Source: Bradyrhizobium sp. CCGE-LA001
Lineage (GTDB): Bacteria; Pseudomonadota; Alphaproteobacteria; Rhizobiales; Xanthobacteraceae
NCBI RefSeq assembly: GCF_000296215.2
Contig: NZ_CP013949.1
Location: forward strand, 1,605,501-1,669,500
Length of the DNA stretch: 64,000 nt
Direction: 5' to 3'
Positions 8,403 through 15,816 of this stretch are shown piece after piece; the stretch's first letter is position 1; each line of letters opens with the position of its first letter. Position numbers and translations under genes: made by a program. Under the pieces are notes generated by a model. That model saw nothing but the letters and a program-made list of their open reading frames with translations. It did not search any database and was not told where the DNA came from.

Positions 8403-8425
8403 CACCCGGCAATTCTTGCCGGGTG
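8403..8425 (-). promoter_or_regulatory. perfect palindrome upstream of flhA, ftr/FlbD-like candidate
   Basis: CACCCGGCAA (8403-8412) and TTGCCGGGTG (8416-8425) form a perfect 10-bp inverted repeat with a TTC spacer. CCGGCAA...TTGCCGG resembles the Caulobacter ftr element bound by the flagellar regulator FlbD, as I remember it. It lies between the CtrA-like box and the flhA start, where a class II gene would be autoregulated. It could instead be a simple hairpin. Confidence 0.5.
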
Positions 8426-8430
8426 TATGG

Positions 8431-8446
8431 TTAGCAAAGAGTTAAC
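8431..8446 (-). promoter_or_regulatory. CtrA-like box upstream of flhA
   Basis: Plus-strand TTAG-N7-TTAAC (TTAG 8431-8434, TTAAC 8442-8446) differs by one base from the CtrA consensus TTAA-N7-TTAAC; read on the minus strand it also contains TAACCAT. In Caulobacter the flhA homologue is a class II, CtrA-activated gene, so the position is biologically sensible. Confidence 0.5.
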
Positions 8447-8512
8447 GGAGGGGAGGGAGGAGTCCGGGAGGGGGTGTTCGGGGTGTTTCGGTCATCTGGC
8501 GAGGGAAGACTT

Positions 8513-8598
8513 CGTCATGCCCGGGCTTGTCCCGGGCATCCACGTTCTTGGTGCCGCGTGGCAAGGCGTGGATGGCCGGGACAAGCCCGGCCATGACG
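8513..8598. repeat. dispersed palindromic repeat, family B copy 1
   Basis: The arms are CGTCATGCCCGGGCTTGTCC and GGACAAGCCCGGCCATGACG, with inner ATCCACG/CGTGGAT. It recurs at 29945-30024 with nearly identical arms. It lies between flhA and the 3' end of the copper operon. Confidence 0.85.
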
Positions 8599-8617
8599 TC
8601 TTGGAACCTTCAGCGGA

Positions 8618-8920
8618 TTACTTCGCCTTCTCCACCCTGGTCACCGTGTACCCCGACGCCGCCTCCTCGGCCTCGAAGGTGATCTTGTCGCCGACCTTCA
8701 CCTGCTTGAGCATCGCGGGATCCTTGACGCGGTAGACCATGGTCATGGGCTCCTCCATGCCGAGGCTCTTGGCCGGTCCGTGCTTGAGCGTGATCTTGCC
8801 AGCGCCCTCGTCGATCTTCTTGACCTCGCCGCTGATCGATGCGGCTCCGGCCGCGAGCGCTCCAGTGGCAACGCTCAATGTCAGCGCCAGCGCGGCAGTG
8901 ATACGGATGATGCCGTTCAT
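8618..8920 (-). CDS. CusF-like periplasmic copper-binding protein
   Basis: A 100-residue exported protein with a signal peptide over residues 1-23 (cleavage near GALAAGA) followed by a single CusF_Ec-type small beta-barrel. The copper ligands are visible: H47 in ITLKHGPAKSLG, and M59/M61 in EEPMTMVYRV. The tryptophan that caps copper in E. coli CusF is replaced here by Met55 with a one-residue spacing change. AAAGGA precedes the ATG at 8920; a longer frame upstream lacks signal-peptide character. It is the last gene of the copper operon, 17 bases after the cupredoxin, and probably acts as a periplasmic Cu(I) chaperone. Confidence 0.85.
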   Translation of the reverse strand: MNGIIRITAALALTLSVATGALAAGAASISGEVKKIDEGAGKITLKHGPAKSLGMEEPMTMVYRVKDPAMLKQVKVGDKITFEAEEAASGYTVTRVEKAK

Positions 8921-8937
8921 GTGAGTGTCCTTTCGCA

Positions 8938-9387
8938 TTACTTGACGGTGACGTGGCCGACCATGCCGTAATCGCGATGGTCGGGAATCAGGCAGGAATA
9001 TTCGAATTTGCCGGCCTTGCTGAACTTCCACAGGATCTCGGCGGTCTTCTTCGGCGCGAGCCGCACGCCGTTGGGGTCGTCATGCTCCATTTGCGGATGC
9101 TTCTTCATCTCCACCGCATGCGCGAGATTTTCCTTGGTCGTGGCGAGCAGGAATTCATGGTCCTCCTTGCCGACATTGCGCAGCACGAAGCGGATCTGCT
9201 CGCCACGCTTCACCTCGATTTTCGCCGGTGTGTAGTCCATCTCGCTCATCAGGATCTCGATGGTGCGCGCCGGCTTCTTGGGATCGCCGGGCTCGCCGGC
9301 CGAAAAGCTCGCGTGCTTGTCGTGGGCAAGGGCCGGCGCGATCGAGAGCGCGGCCAGCGTGAGGCTGAGCTTGATGGTGGTCTTCAT
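8938..9387 (-). CDS. exported cupredoxin (type 1 copper) protein
   Basis: A 149-residue protein with a signal peptide (1-21, ending APALAHD) and a plastocyanin/amicyanin-like domain. The type 1 copper ligands are in order: H77 (KEDHEFLL), C132 (FEYSCLIP), H137 (DHRDYG) and M142. There is a Met/His-rich insertion near residues 90-103. The start at 9387 follows GGAGAC; the in-frame ATG at 9411 has no ribosome site. It is probably a periplasmic copper carrier or electron-transfer partner of the multicopper oxidase encoded just upstream. Similar proteins are often annotated as plastocyanin/azurin-family copper-binding proteins. Confidence 0.88.
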   Translation of the reverse strand: MKTTIKLSLTLAALSIAPALAHDKHASFSAGEPGDPKKPARTIEILMSEMDYTPAKIEVKRGEQIRFVLRNVGKEDHEFLLATTKENLAHAVEMKKHPQMEHDDPNGVRLAPKKTAEILWKFSKAGKFEYSCLIPDHRDYGMVGHVTVK

Positions 9388-9418
9388 CGTGGTCTCCAGT
9401 TGGTGATTCATCGAACGC

Positions 9419-10756
9419 TCACATCTTCATCTTCTTCATCGGCGGGCTGTCCGGCTTTTGCCGCGCCGGCTCCGCGGCGGGTGCCGCCACCTCATAGGCG
9501 ACGGTGCCTTGCGGGAACTTGTACGGGCCGGGATCGCGGTAATCGTCGCGCGCGAGGTCCTCACGGATCTTCATCACCGTGAACATGCCGCCCATCTCGA
9601 TCGGCCCGAACTGGCCGGTGCCGGTCATCATCGGCAGCGTGTTGTCCGGCGTAGGCATCTCCATGTTGCCCATCGCCATGCCGGTCGAGCCCATCGCCAT
9701 GCCGTCAGGCGCGAGCTTGCCGACGGCGTTGGCGAGATCCTTGCGCGAGACGCCGATGAGATTGCGCACGTCGTGTCCCATCGCGTTCATGGTGTGGTGC
9801 GACTTGTGGCAATGGAACGCCCAGTCGCCGGGGTTGTCGGCGAGCACATCGAACACGCGCACCGCGCCGACCGGCACGTCCGTCGTCGTCTCCGGATATT
9901 GCGCGCTCTCCGGAATCCAGCCGCCGTCGGTGCAGGTCACCGCGAAACTGTGGCCGTGCAGATGGATCGGATGGTTGGTCATACTGAGATTGCCGATGCG
10001 CACGCGCACCTTGTCGCCGAGCCTGACCGGCAGCGGATCGATGCCGGGAAACACCCGCGCATTCCAGGTCCACATGTTGAAATCGGTCATCTCGTTGACG
10101 TGCGGCAGGTAGGTGCCGGGGTCGACGCGATAGGTGCTCATCACGAACACGAAGTCGCGGTCGACGGGCCGGAAGCTCTGATCGCGCGGGTGCACGACGA
10201 CCATGCCCATCATGCCCATCGCCATCTGCACCATCTCGTCGGAATGCGGGTGGTACATGAAGGTCCCGCTCTTCTTCATCTCGAATTCGTAGACGAAGGT
10301 CTTGCCCGGCTGGATGTGCGGCTGGGTCAGTCCACCGACGCCGTCCATGCCGCTTGGGATGATCATGCCGTGCCAGTGCACGGTGGTGTATTCGGGCAGG
10401 CGGTTGGTGACGAAGATGCGGACCCTGTCGCCCTCGACCGCCTCGATGGTCGGGCCCGGCGACTGGCCGTTGTAGCCCCACAGATTCACCTTCATGCCCT
10501 CGGCGAATTCGCGCACCACGGGCTCGGCAACGAGATGGAATTCCTTCCAGTCGCCGTTCATGCAGAACGGCAGCGACCAGCCGTTCAACGTGACCACGGG
10601 ACGATAGTCCGGACCGCTGGTGGGATGCAGCGGCGGTTGCATCACCACCTTGTCCATGGTGGGCGCTTCCGGAATCGAAGCGGCCTGCACACGGCCGCTG
10701 ATGGTTGACGCGCTGGCGAGCGCTGCGGTGCCCAAGAATCCTCGGCGGGAAAACAT
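9419..10756 (-). CDS. Tat-exported multicopper oxidase, copper resistance type
   Basis: A 445-residue laccase-like oxidase, probably oxidising Cu(I) in the periplasm with O2. MFSRRGFLGTAALASA is a twin-arginine signal. All four copper motifs are present: HWHG (H127-G130), HPHSDE (169-174), HPIHLHGH (262-269) and HCHKSHHTMNAMG (315-327), the last giving type 1 Cys316, His321 and Met326. The C-terminal quarter is Met-rich (GMAMGNMEM), as in copper-tolerance oxidases. I prefer the ATG at 10756, which follows GGAGACCAAT; an ATG at 10768 sits one base after the stop of the TolC-like gene. It is the fourth gene of the operon. Confidence 0.92.
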   Translation of the reverse strand: MFSRRGFLGTAALASASTISGRVQAASIPEAPTMDKVVMQPPLHPTSGPDYRPVVTLNGWSLPFCMNGDWKEFHLVAEPVVREFAEGMKVNLWGYNGQSPGPTIEAVEGDRVRIFVTNRLPEYTTVHWHGMIIPSGMDGVGGLTQPHIQPGKTFVYEFEMKKSGTFMYHPHSDEMVQMAMGMMGMVVVHPRDQSFRPVDRDFVFVMSTYRVDPGTYLPHVNEMTDFNMWTWNARVFPGIDPLPVRLGDKVRVRIGNLSMTNHPIHLHGHSFAVTCTDGGWIPESAQYPETTTDVPVGAVRVFDVLADNPGDWAFHCHKSHHTMNAMGHDVRNLIGVSRKDLANAVGKLAPDGMAMGSTGMAMGNMEMPTPDNTLPMMTGTGQFGPIEMGGMFTVMKIREDLARDDYRDPGPYKFPQGTVAYEVAAPAAEPARQKPDSPPMKKMKM

Positions 10757-10769
10757 ATTGGTCTCCATC

Positions 10770-12197
10770 TCAGTGGCCGCCGCCATCGGCAGGTGCTGCC
10801 GCGGCGATGGTGGTCGGATTGTCGCCGCCCGCGGCCGGAGTGCCGCCGCCATTGACGGTGGTCTGCAGGTCGGCCTGGGCGAGGAAGAATCTTTGCCTCG
10901 CATCAATGGCGCCGCGCAGCGCGGCGAGGCGTTGCCGCGCCTCGGTCAGCAGCGCGAAGATGTCGACCTGCATGCTGGAGAAGCGCAGCTGCATCTCCTC
11001 GGTGATGATCTTGCGCAAGGGGATGATCTCGCGCTGATAGTGGCTGGCGATGTCGTAGCTGGAGCGGTAGACGCGATATGCGTCGCGCGCCTCCGAGCGC
11101 ACGTTGACGGCGCGCTCGGTCAGGCGGTTGAAGGCGAAATTGTAGGTCTCGGCCGCCTGGCGCACGCGCACCTCGCCGCCGTCGAAGATCGGAATCTGGA
11201 ACTGGACGTCGAAGCCGCGCTCGCGGAACGGCGGCCCTTCCGGATCCTGGGTGCGACGTGAAATGCCGGCGAGATCGAGCAGCGTGACGAAGCGTGTCGC
11301 CTCGGTGAGGTTCAGTGCCTTCGCCAGCGCGGTCAGCTCCAGCCGCGCGATCTGCAAGTCAATGCGGTGAGCGACCGCATCGGCTTCAATCGAAGGCAAG
11401 CTCAGCGGCCGGCGCGGCAGCGGCGGCAACGCGTTCGGCAGACGGAAGTCGAGGCCGCCGTCCCACAGCCCCATCAGGCGCGCAAGCCTTTCGCGTGCGC
11501 TCGCCGCCATCTGCCGTGCGGTGGCGAGGTCGGCGGTGGTCTCGGCGTAGAACACCTGTTCGCGGGCTTGATCGAGCTTGTTGAGCGAGCCGGTCTCGCC
11601 GAGCTTGACCGCGAGCTGCGCGGTCGATTCCGCCGTCGCCTTCGCATCCGTCAGCAAGCCCACCATCTCGTTGCCGGCAACGGCGCGCCAATAGGCGCGG
11701 CGGACGTCGGCGGCGAGCCGCAGCGTCGCCAGCGCCGCACGCAACTGGGCCTGGCGGAAACGCTCGCGGGCGATATCGGAGCGGAACGGCAGGGTGGCGA
11801 GCGCGAGGATGTCGCCGACCACCTGGCGCTCGATCTCGCTGGCGCCATTGCCGGTGATGCGCGAGACCGCGAACACCGGATTGGGCGGCAGGCTCTGCTC
11901 GACCAGGTCGGTCTCGGCCAGCGCCAGCTCGTTATAGGCCGCTTGCAGGCCCTTGTTGTTCAGCAGCGCGATCTGCACGGCGGTGTCTGCGGTCAATGTC
12001 CGCGACAGCAGCTGGCGCACGCGAGCGTCGATTGCGTCGGCTCCTTCGGCCGTTCGCACGAAGGCGACGTCCTTGTTGATGCTCTGGCTCGTCAGCTCCG
12101 CGACAGTGGTCATGCCGCTGTCGGGCGAGAACGCGGCGCATCCGGAGACGCTGATCGCGGTGAGGACGAGCAGGCCTCGCCCAAGATGGCGTGTCAT
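10770..12197 (-). CDS. TolC/CusC-family outer membrane efflux lipoprotein
   Basis: A 475-residue protein starting MTRHLGRGLLVLTAISVSGC, a lipoprotein signal with lipobox VSGC, so it is acylated and sent to the outer membrane. Two OEP-type repeats of long Ala/Arg/Glu-rich helices are visible (about 60-270 and 280-450), including QAREQVFYAETTADLATAR. The C-terminus is a Gly/Ala-rich tail. It lies nine bases after the small lipoprotein and 13 before the multicopper oxidase. No RND pump or membrane-fusion partner is present in the window, so it must pair with a pump encoded elsewhere or do something other than classical CusCBA efflux. Confidence 0.88.
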   Translation of the reverse strand: MTRHLGRGLLVLTAISVSGCAAFSPDSGMTTVAELTSQSINKDVAFVRTAEGADAIDARVRQLLSRTLTADTAVQIALLNNKGLQAAYNELALAETDLVEQSLPPNPVFAVSRITGNGASEIERQVVGDILALATLPFRSDIARERFRQAQLRAALATLRLAADVRRAYWRAVAGNEMVGLLTDAKATAESTAQLAVKLGETGSLNKLDQAREQVFYAETTADLATARQMAASARERLARLMGLWDGGLDFRLPNALPPLPRRPLSLPSIEADAVAHRIDLQIARLELTALAKALNLTEATRFVTLLDLAGISRRTQDPEGPPFRERGFDVQFQIPIFDGGEVRVRQAAETYNFAFNRLTERAVNVRSEARDAYRVYRSSYDIASHYQREIIPLRKIITEEMQLRFSSMQVDIFALLTEARQRLAALRGAIDARQRFFLAQADLQTTVNGGGTPAAGGDNPTTIAAAAPADGGGH

Positions 12198-12206
12198 GGC
12201 GCGCTC

Positions 12207-12491
12207 CTAGCGGTCTTGCTTGGGTCGCGGCGCGACGTCGTCGTTGCGGTCGCGCCACGGCGCCGGCGTCGCAGGCCGCAGGCTGCTATAGGGCGCAATG
12301 GTCGAGCGATAGCCGACGGGCGCCACCTTCGCCGCGGGATCGGCCGGATCGGCGCTGGCCACCTGGGTCGTTGCCGGCATGCAGCCGGACAGCGCCAGCG
12401 CAGCAAAGGCCAGCAGCGGCCAATTGAATGGAAAGTGTCGTCCACGCGCCGCGGATGCGGCGGCGAACTTCGCCGGGGAAAGCGTAGTCAT
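12207..12491 (-). CDS. small lipoprotein of the copper operon
   Basis: A 94-residue product with an N-terminal charged stretch, a hydrophobic segment (LLAFAALALSGC) and a lipobox LSGC with Cys at residue 37. The mature part is about 58 residues, Pro/Ala-rich, ending DDVAPRPKQDR, with no metal-binding pattern. It is placed nine bases before the TolC-like gene on the same strand. Its role is unknown; it may help assemble or localise the outer-membrane factor. Confidence 0.7.
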   Translation of the reverse strand: MTTLSPAKFAAASAARGRHFPFNWPLLAFAALALSGCMPATTQVASADPADPAAKVAPVGYRSTIAPYSSLRPATPAPWRDRNDDVAPRPKQDR

Positions 12492-12565
12492 GATTCATCC
12501 CTGATCTGAAAGACCACAGGTTCGCGCGCGCAAAAGCGCGCTCGGCCCGAAATCGTCGTGTCAGA

Positions 12566-13003
12566 TCAGGCGATGGGAGGACGGTAGTGCTGGGGCGGTA
12601 CCGTGCTGCGCAGGCTGGCCGCGATCTCGGGCGCGCAGGCGGACGCGGGGAAGAGCGGCTTGGCGACGCTGGGCAAATCAGCCGGCAGCGCGCTGACGCA
12701 CATCATCGCACAGCAAGGTCCCACGGTCCCCTTGCCGCCATGATGATGCGGAGCGGGTGCGTCCTGTGCCGCGGTCTCGTGATGCGCATGCGCTCCCGAA
12801 TGGTCATGCGAGGGAACGCCATGCTCATGGCTCGCTTGCATCTGGTGATGCACCGGCACGAGATCTGCCTCATCCGCAAGACACGGTGCCGCACCGCTGC
12901 TCCAGGCGAGGGCTGCCGCCGGCGCGAGCACACAGAACAGATAGGCGAGGGCAACGAGGCGCCCCACCCTGATCCGCATCGATCGCGTCATTCTCAGCAA
13001 CAT
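12566..13003 (-). CDS. histidine-rich exported protein, first gene of copper operon
   Basis: A 145-residue protein starting at the ATG at 13003 (GAGGAG about 11 bases upstream). A basic N-terminus and a hydrophobic core to about residue 33 form a signal peptide or anchor. The mature part has a dense histidine cluster between 52 and 88 (HHQMQASHEHG, HDHSGAHAHH, HHHGG) and a CCAMMC motif at 97-102, both suited to binding copper. A longer frame reaches 13183, but its extension overlaps the divergent MFS gene. It leads the minus-strand operon, 74 bases before the lipoprotein gene, and probably buffers periplasmic copper. Confidence 0.75.
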   Translation of the reverse strand: MLLRMTRSMRIRVGRLVALAYLFCVLAPAAALAWSSGAAPCLADEADLVPVHHQMQASHEHGVPSHDHSGAHAHHETAAQDAPAPHHHGGKGTVGPCCAMMCVSALPADLPSVAKPLFPASACAPEIAASLRSTVPPQHYRPPIA

Positions 13004-13153
13004 TCCGCAGTTGTGCTCCTCGCGCGGCAATGTTGCACACGCTGATTGCAAACTAATGGCAAAACGCGCATTCGCCAAGCCCCTTCTACCGCAGTGCACC
13101 GCGCATGCCCAATATCGCGCCACGATGCTTGACCCCCTGGCGATCCGCGAGCC

Positions 13154-14419
13154 ATGTTCCCGCCCGTGCACGCGCCAAATCATTCAGGACAAACGCCTGA
13201 TTCATTCAGCCCTGATTCCCGTCAGGCCTGGACGCGGCTTGTCATTGCGCTGCTGATCGGTTCGATCGGCGGCGTCGGCATGTGGGCGATCGTCGTCATG
13301 ATTCCCGCGGTGCAGGCCGAATTCGCCGCTACGCGCGGCGCGGTGTCGCTGGCTTTCACGCTGATGATGTTCGGCTTCGGGCTCGGCGGCGTAATCGCCG
13401 GCAAGATCACCGACCGGTTCGGCATCGTACCGGCGATGGCGATCAGCATCGCCTTCCTCGGCGTGGCCAACACGCTGGCGGGGCTGTCGACGCAGCTCTG
13501 GCAGTTCGTGGCGGCCTATTTCCTGATCGGGCTCGGCACGTCGGCGACCTTCGCGCCGCTGATGGCGGAAGCCTCGCACTGGTTCGAGCGCTATCGTGGG
13601 CTGGCCGTGACCATCGTCGCGAGCGGCAATTATTTCGCCGGCACCATGTGGCCGCCGCTCGTGAACTGGGGCATGCAGGAGATGGGCTGGCGCTACACCC
13701 ATATCGGCATCGGCATCATTTGCGTCAGTCTGATGACGGTTCTCGTGCTTGTGCTGCGCGCGCAGATGGGCGACGACAAGGTCCACGATCACGCCAACGC
13801 GCCGCCGCCGCGGGTCGATCTCAAGCTGTCGACCAACACACTGACGGTGCTGCTGTCGATCGCCAGCATCTCCTGCTGCGTCGCCATGGCGATGCCGCAG
13901 GTGCATATCGTCGCCTATTGCGGCGATCTCGGCTACGGCGTGGCGCGCGGCGCCGAGATGCTGTCGCTGATGATGGCCTGCGGCATCGTCAGCCGGATCG
14001 GCTCGGGCTTCCTCGCCGACAAGATCGGCGGCATCTACACTCTGCTGCTGGGATCGCTGGCGCAGGGCTTTGCGCTGGTGTTCTATTTGTTCTTCGACAG
14101 CCTCACCTCGCTCTATCTGATCTCCGCGATGTTCGGCCTGTTCCAGGGCGGCATCGTGCCGAGCTACGCCATCATCGTGCGCGAGGCGATGCCGGCGAGC
14201 GAAGCCGCAACCCGCGTCGGCATCGTGATCTTCGCGTCGGTGTTCGGCATGTCCTTCGGCGGCTGGGTGTCGGGCGTCATCTTCGATGCCACCGGCTCCT
14301 ATGCCGCGGCGTTCGCCAACGGTGTGGCGTGGAACGCGCTCAATATCGGCGTCGTCGTGCTACTGCTGATCCGCTCGCGGATGGGCTCGGTCAAGGCCGG
14401 CCCGGGTTTTGCGACTTGA
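13154..14419 (+). CDS. MFS transporter, monocarboxylate/oxalate-formate-like
   Basis: A 421-residue major facilitator protein with 12 predicted helices in two halves. The loop 2-3 signature is seen as GVIAGKITDRFG (about 80-91), and its second-half counterpart as RIGSGFLADKIGG. A charged cytoplasmic loop with His (DDKVHDHANAPPP) separates the halves. The overall pattern resembles bacterial monocarboxylate or oxalate:formate-type carriers; the substrate cannot be called. It is divergent from the copper operon across a 150-base spacer and convergent with the TetR gene. Confidence 0.85.
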   Translation: MFPPVHAPNHSGQTPDSFSPDSRQAWTRLVIALLIGSIGGVGMWAIVVMIPAVQAEFAATRGAVSLAFTLMMFGFGLGGVIAGKITDRFGIVPAMAISIAFLGVANTLAGLSTQLWQFVAAYFLIGLGTSATFAPLMAEASHWFERYRGLAVTIVASGNYFAGTMWPPLVNWGMQEMGWRYTHIGIGIICVSLMTVLVLVLRAQMGDDKVHDHANAPPPRVDLKLSTNTLTVLLSIASISCCVAMAMPQVHIVAYCGDLGYGVARGAEMLSLMMACGIVSRIGSGFLADKIGGIYTLLLGSLAQGFALVFYLFFDSLTSLYLISAMFGLFQGGIVPSYAIIVREAMPASEAATRVGIVIFASVFGMSFGGWVSGVIFDATGSYAAAFANGVAWNALNIGVVVLLLIRSRMGSVKAGPGFAT

Positions 14420-14446
14420 GCGGCTTATCCGCACCGAATCGCGTGG

Positions 14447-15076
14447 CTACCGTTTCCGCTTCGACGCCGGCTTGGCGGTACGCGCCTTTGCCTTAACACC
14501 AGGCTGTACGCGCAAACCATCCACGAACACGTCGAGCATCCGCAGCACCGAGGACTGCCAGCCCGGCTGGTCGTGCATGTAGCACATGCCGATCAGCGCC
14601 CTGAGCAAGTCCTCCGGGCTGATATCGCCGCGCATCTGGCCGGCTGCGACCGCGCGGTCGAGCAGCGAGCCGATCGCCTTGGTCAGCCGGTCCATCGAGA
14701 ACGCGGCGAGCTCCGACGAGCTCTGATAGGTCAGCGCGAGGGCGGCCGACATGCCCTTCTTGGTGGCCACGAATTCGACGGCGGAGCGCAACCAGCGGCG
14801 CAGCGCGTCGACCGGATCCTTGGCGCTTCGCAGGTGCTCGGCGAGCTCGCTGAGCTGCTCGACTTCGCGCCGGTACACCGCTTCGAACAGATCTTCGCGC
14901 GTGGGGAAGTGCCGATAGAGCGTGCCGATGCCGACGCCGGCGCGTTTCGCGACGGCCTCGAGGCTCGCCTCGGGGCCGCCGGCGCTGAACACGATCTTGG
15001 CCGCTTCGAGCACGCGCTCGCGATTGCGCACGGCGTCGGCGCGCGGCTTTCGGGTTTGGTCGGTGTGGTCGTCCAT
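14447..15076 (-). CDS. TetR-family transcriptional regulator
   Basis: A 209-residue regulator. The N-terminal helix-turn-helix is clear: RERVLEAAKIVFSAGG, then SLEAVAKRAGVGIGTLYRHF (about residues 37-57) and PTREDLFEAVY. The remaining ~130 residues form the ligand-binding domain, ending in a Lys/Arg-rich tail (KAKARTAKPASKRKR). The ATG at 15076 is preferred over the in-frame TTG at 15085. It is divergent from the molybdenum hydroxylase operon (243-base spacer), so it may control that operon, itself, or the convergent MFS gene. Confidence 0.9.
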   Translation of the reverse strand: MDDHTDQTRKPRADAVRNRERVLEAAKIVFSAGGPEASLEAVAKRAGVGIGTLYRHFPTREDLFEAVYRREVEQLSELAEHLRSAKDPVDALRRWLRSAVEFVATKKGMSAALALTYQSSSELAAFSMDRLTKAIGSLLDRAVAAGQMRGDISPEDLLRALIGMCYMHDQPGWQSSVLRMLDVFVDGLRVQPGVKAKARTAKPASKRKR

Positions 15077-15318
15077 GTCAGGCAATGTAGATCACGAATT
15101 GGTTAGATTGAACCCGTAAGCGCGCGCATCACGTTGGTCGCGCACGGTCTTTTGACGAATTCCAAATATTTCCGGGCAGCCCTTGTTAAGCGGAGGGTGC
15201 CTCCGTATCTTCGCTCATGTGCCGGCTCGCATCATCTCGCGGCGGCGCGAATTCGGCGGCGGCCACGGCGGTGGCGCACTGCACGAAGACTCATGTCCAT
15301 TTCTGATCGGAGCCATGT

Positions 15319-15816
15319 ATGAACCACTCCATCAGCCTCACCGTGAACGGTGCGCGGCGCGATGTCGTCCTCGACGATCCGCGCGTCACGCTGCTCGATC
15401 TCCTGCGTGAGCGCCTCCATCTCACCGGAACCAAGAAGGGATGCGACCGCGGCCAGTGCGGCGCCTGCACCATTCTCGTCGACGGCAAGCGCATCAATTC
15501 CTGCCTCGCGCTCGCCATCAGCCATGACGGCGCCGACATCCTCACCATCGAAGGCCTCGCGCGCGGCGATCAGCTTCATCCCGTGCAGGCAGCCTTCATC
15601 GCCCATGACGGCTTCCAGTGCGGCTTCTGCACGCCTGGCCAGATCATGAGCGCGGTCGGCATGATGCGTGAGGCGCAGGCCGGCAACGATCCCGAGCGCA
15701 TCCGCGAATGCATGAGCGGCAATCTCTGCCGCTGCGGCGCCTATGCCGGCATCGTCGGTGCCGTGCTCGACGCGCAAGGACAGATGGACGAATCCAATCA
15801 AAGGCGCTCCGCATGA
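15319..15816 (+). CDS. molybdenum hydroxylase small subunit, 2x[2Fe-2S]
   Basis: A 165-residue iron-sulphur subunit of the xanthine dehydrogenase/aldehyde oxidoreductase family. The plant-ferredoxin cluster is CDRGQCGACTILVDG with a later Cys in INSCLAL. The second cluster uses FQCGFCTPGQI and NLCRCGAY. It passes electrons from the molybdenum site to the FAD subunit. Unlike E. coli PaoA, it has no twin-arginine leader, so a cytoplasmic enzyme is predicted. GGAG sits seven bases before the ATG. Its stop overlaps the next gene's ATG. Confidence 0.95.
   Translation: MNHSISLTVNGARRDVVLDDPRVTLLDLLRERLHLTGTKKGCDRGQCGACTILVDGKRINSCLALAISHDGADILTIEGLARGDQLHPVQAAFIAHDGFQCGFCTPGQIMSAVGMMREAQAGNDPERIRECMSGNLCRCGAYAGIVGAVLDAQGQMDESNQRRSA

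Noticed and set aside
8263..8412. 50-residue N-terminal extension of FlhA
   Set aside because: No ribosome site at 8412, composition unlike FlhA N-termini, and a strong GGGGAGG site sits before the ATG at 8262.
6733..8445. 570-codon plus-strand open frame
   Set aside because: Antisense to flhA; the translation is low-complexity Asp/Arg/Gly without any domain.
13033..13051. TTGCA-N9-TGCAA inverted repeat upstream of the copper operon as an operator
   Set aside because: Arms of only five bases and no match to CueR or CsoR operator patterns; too weak to list as a feature.
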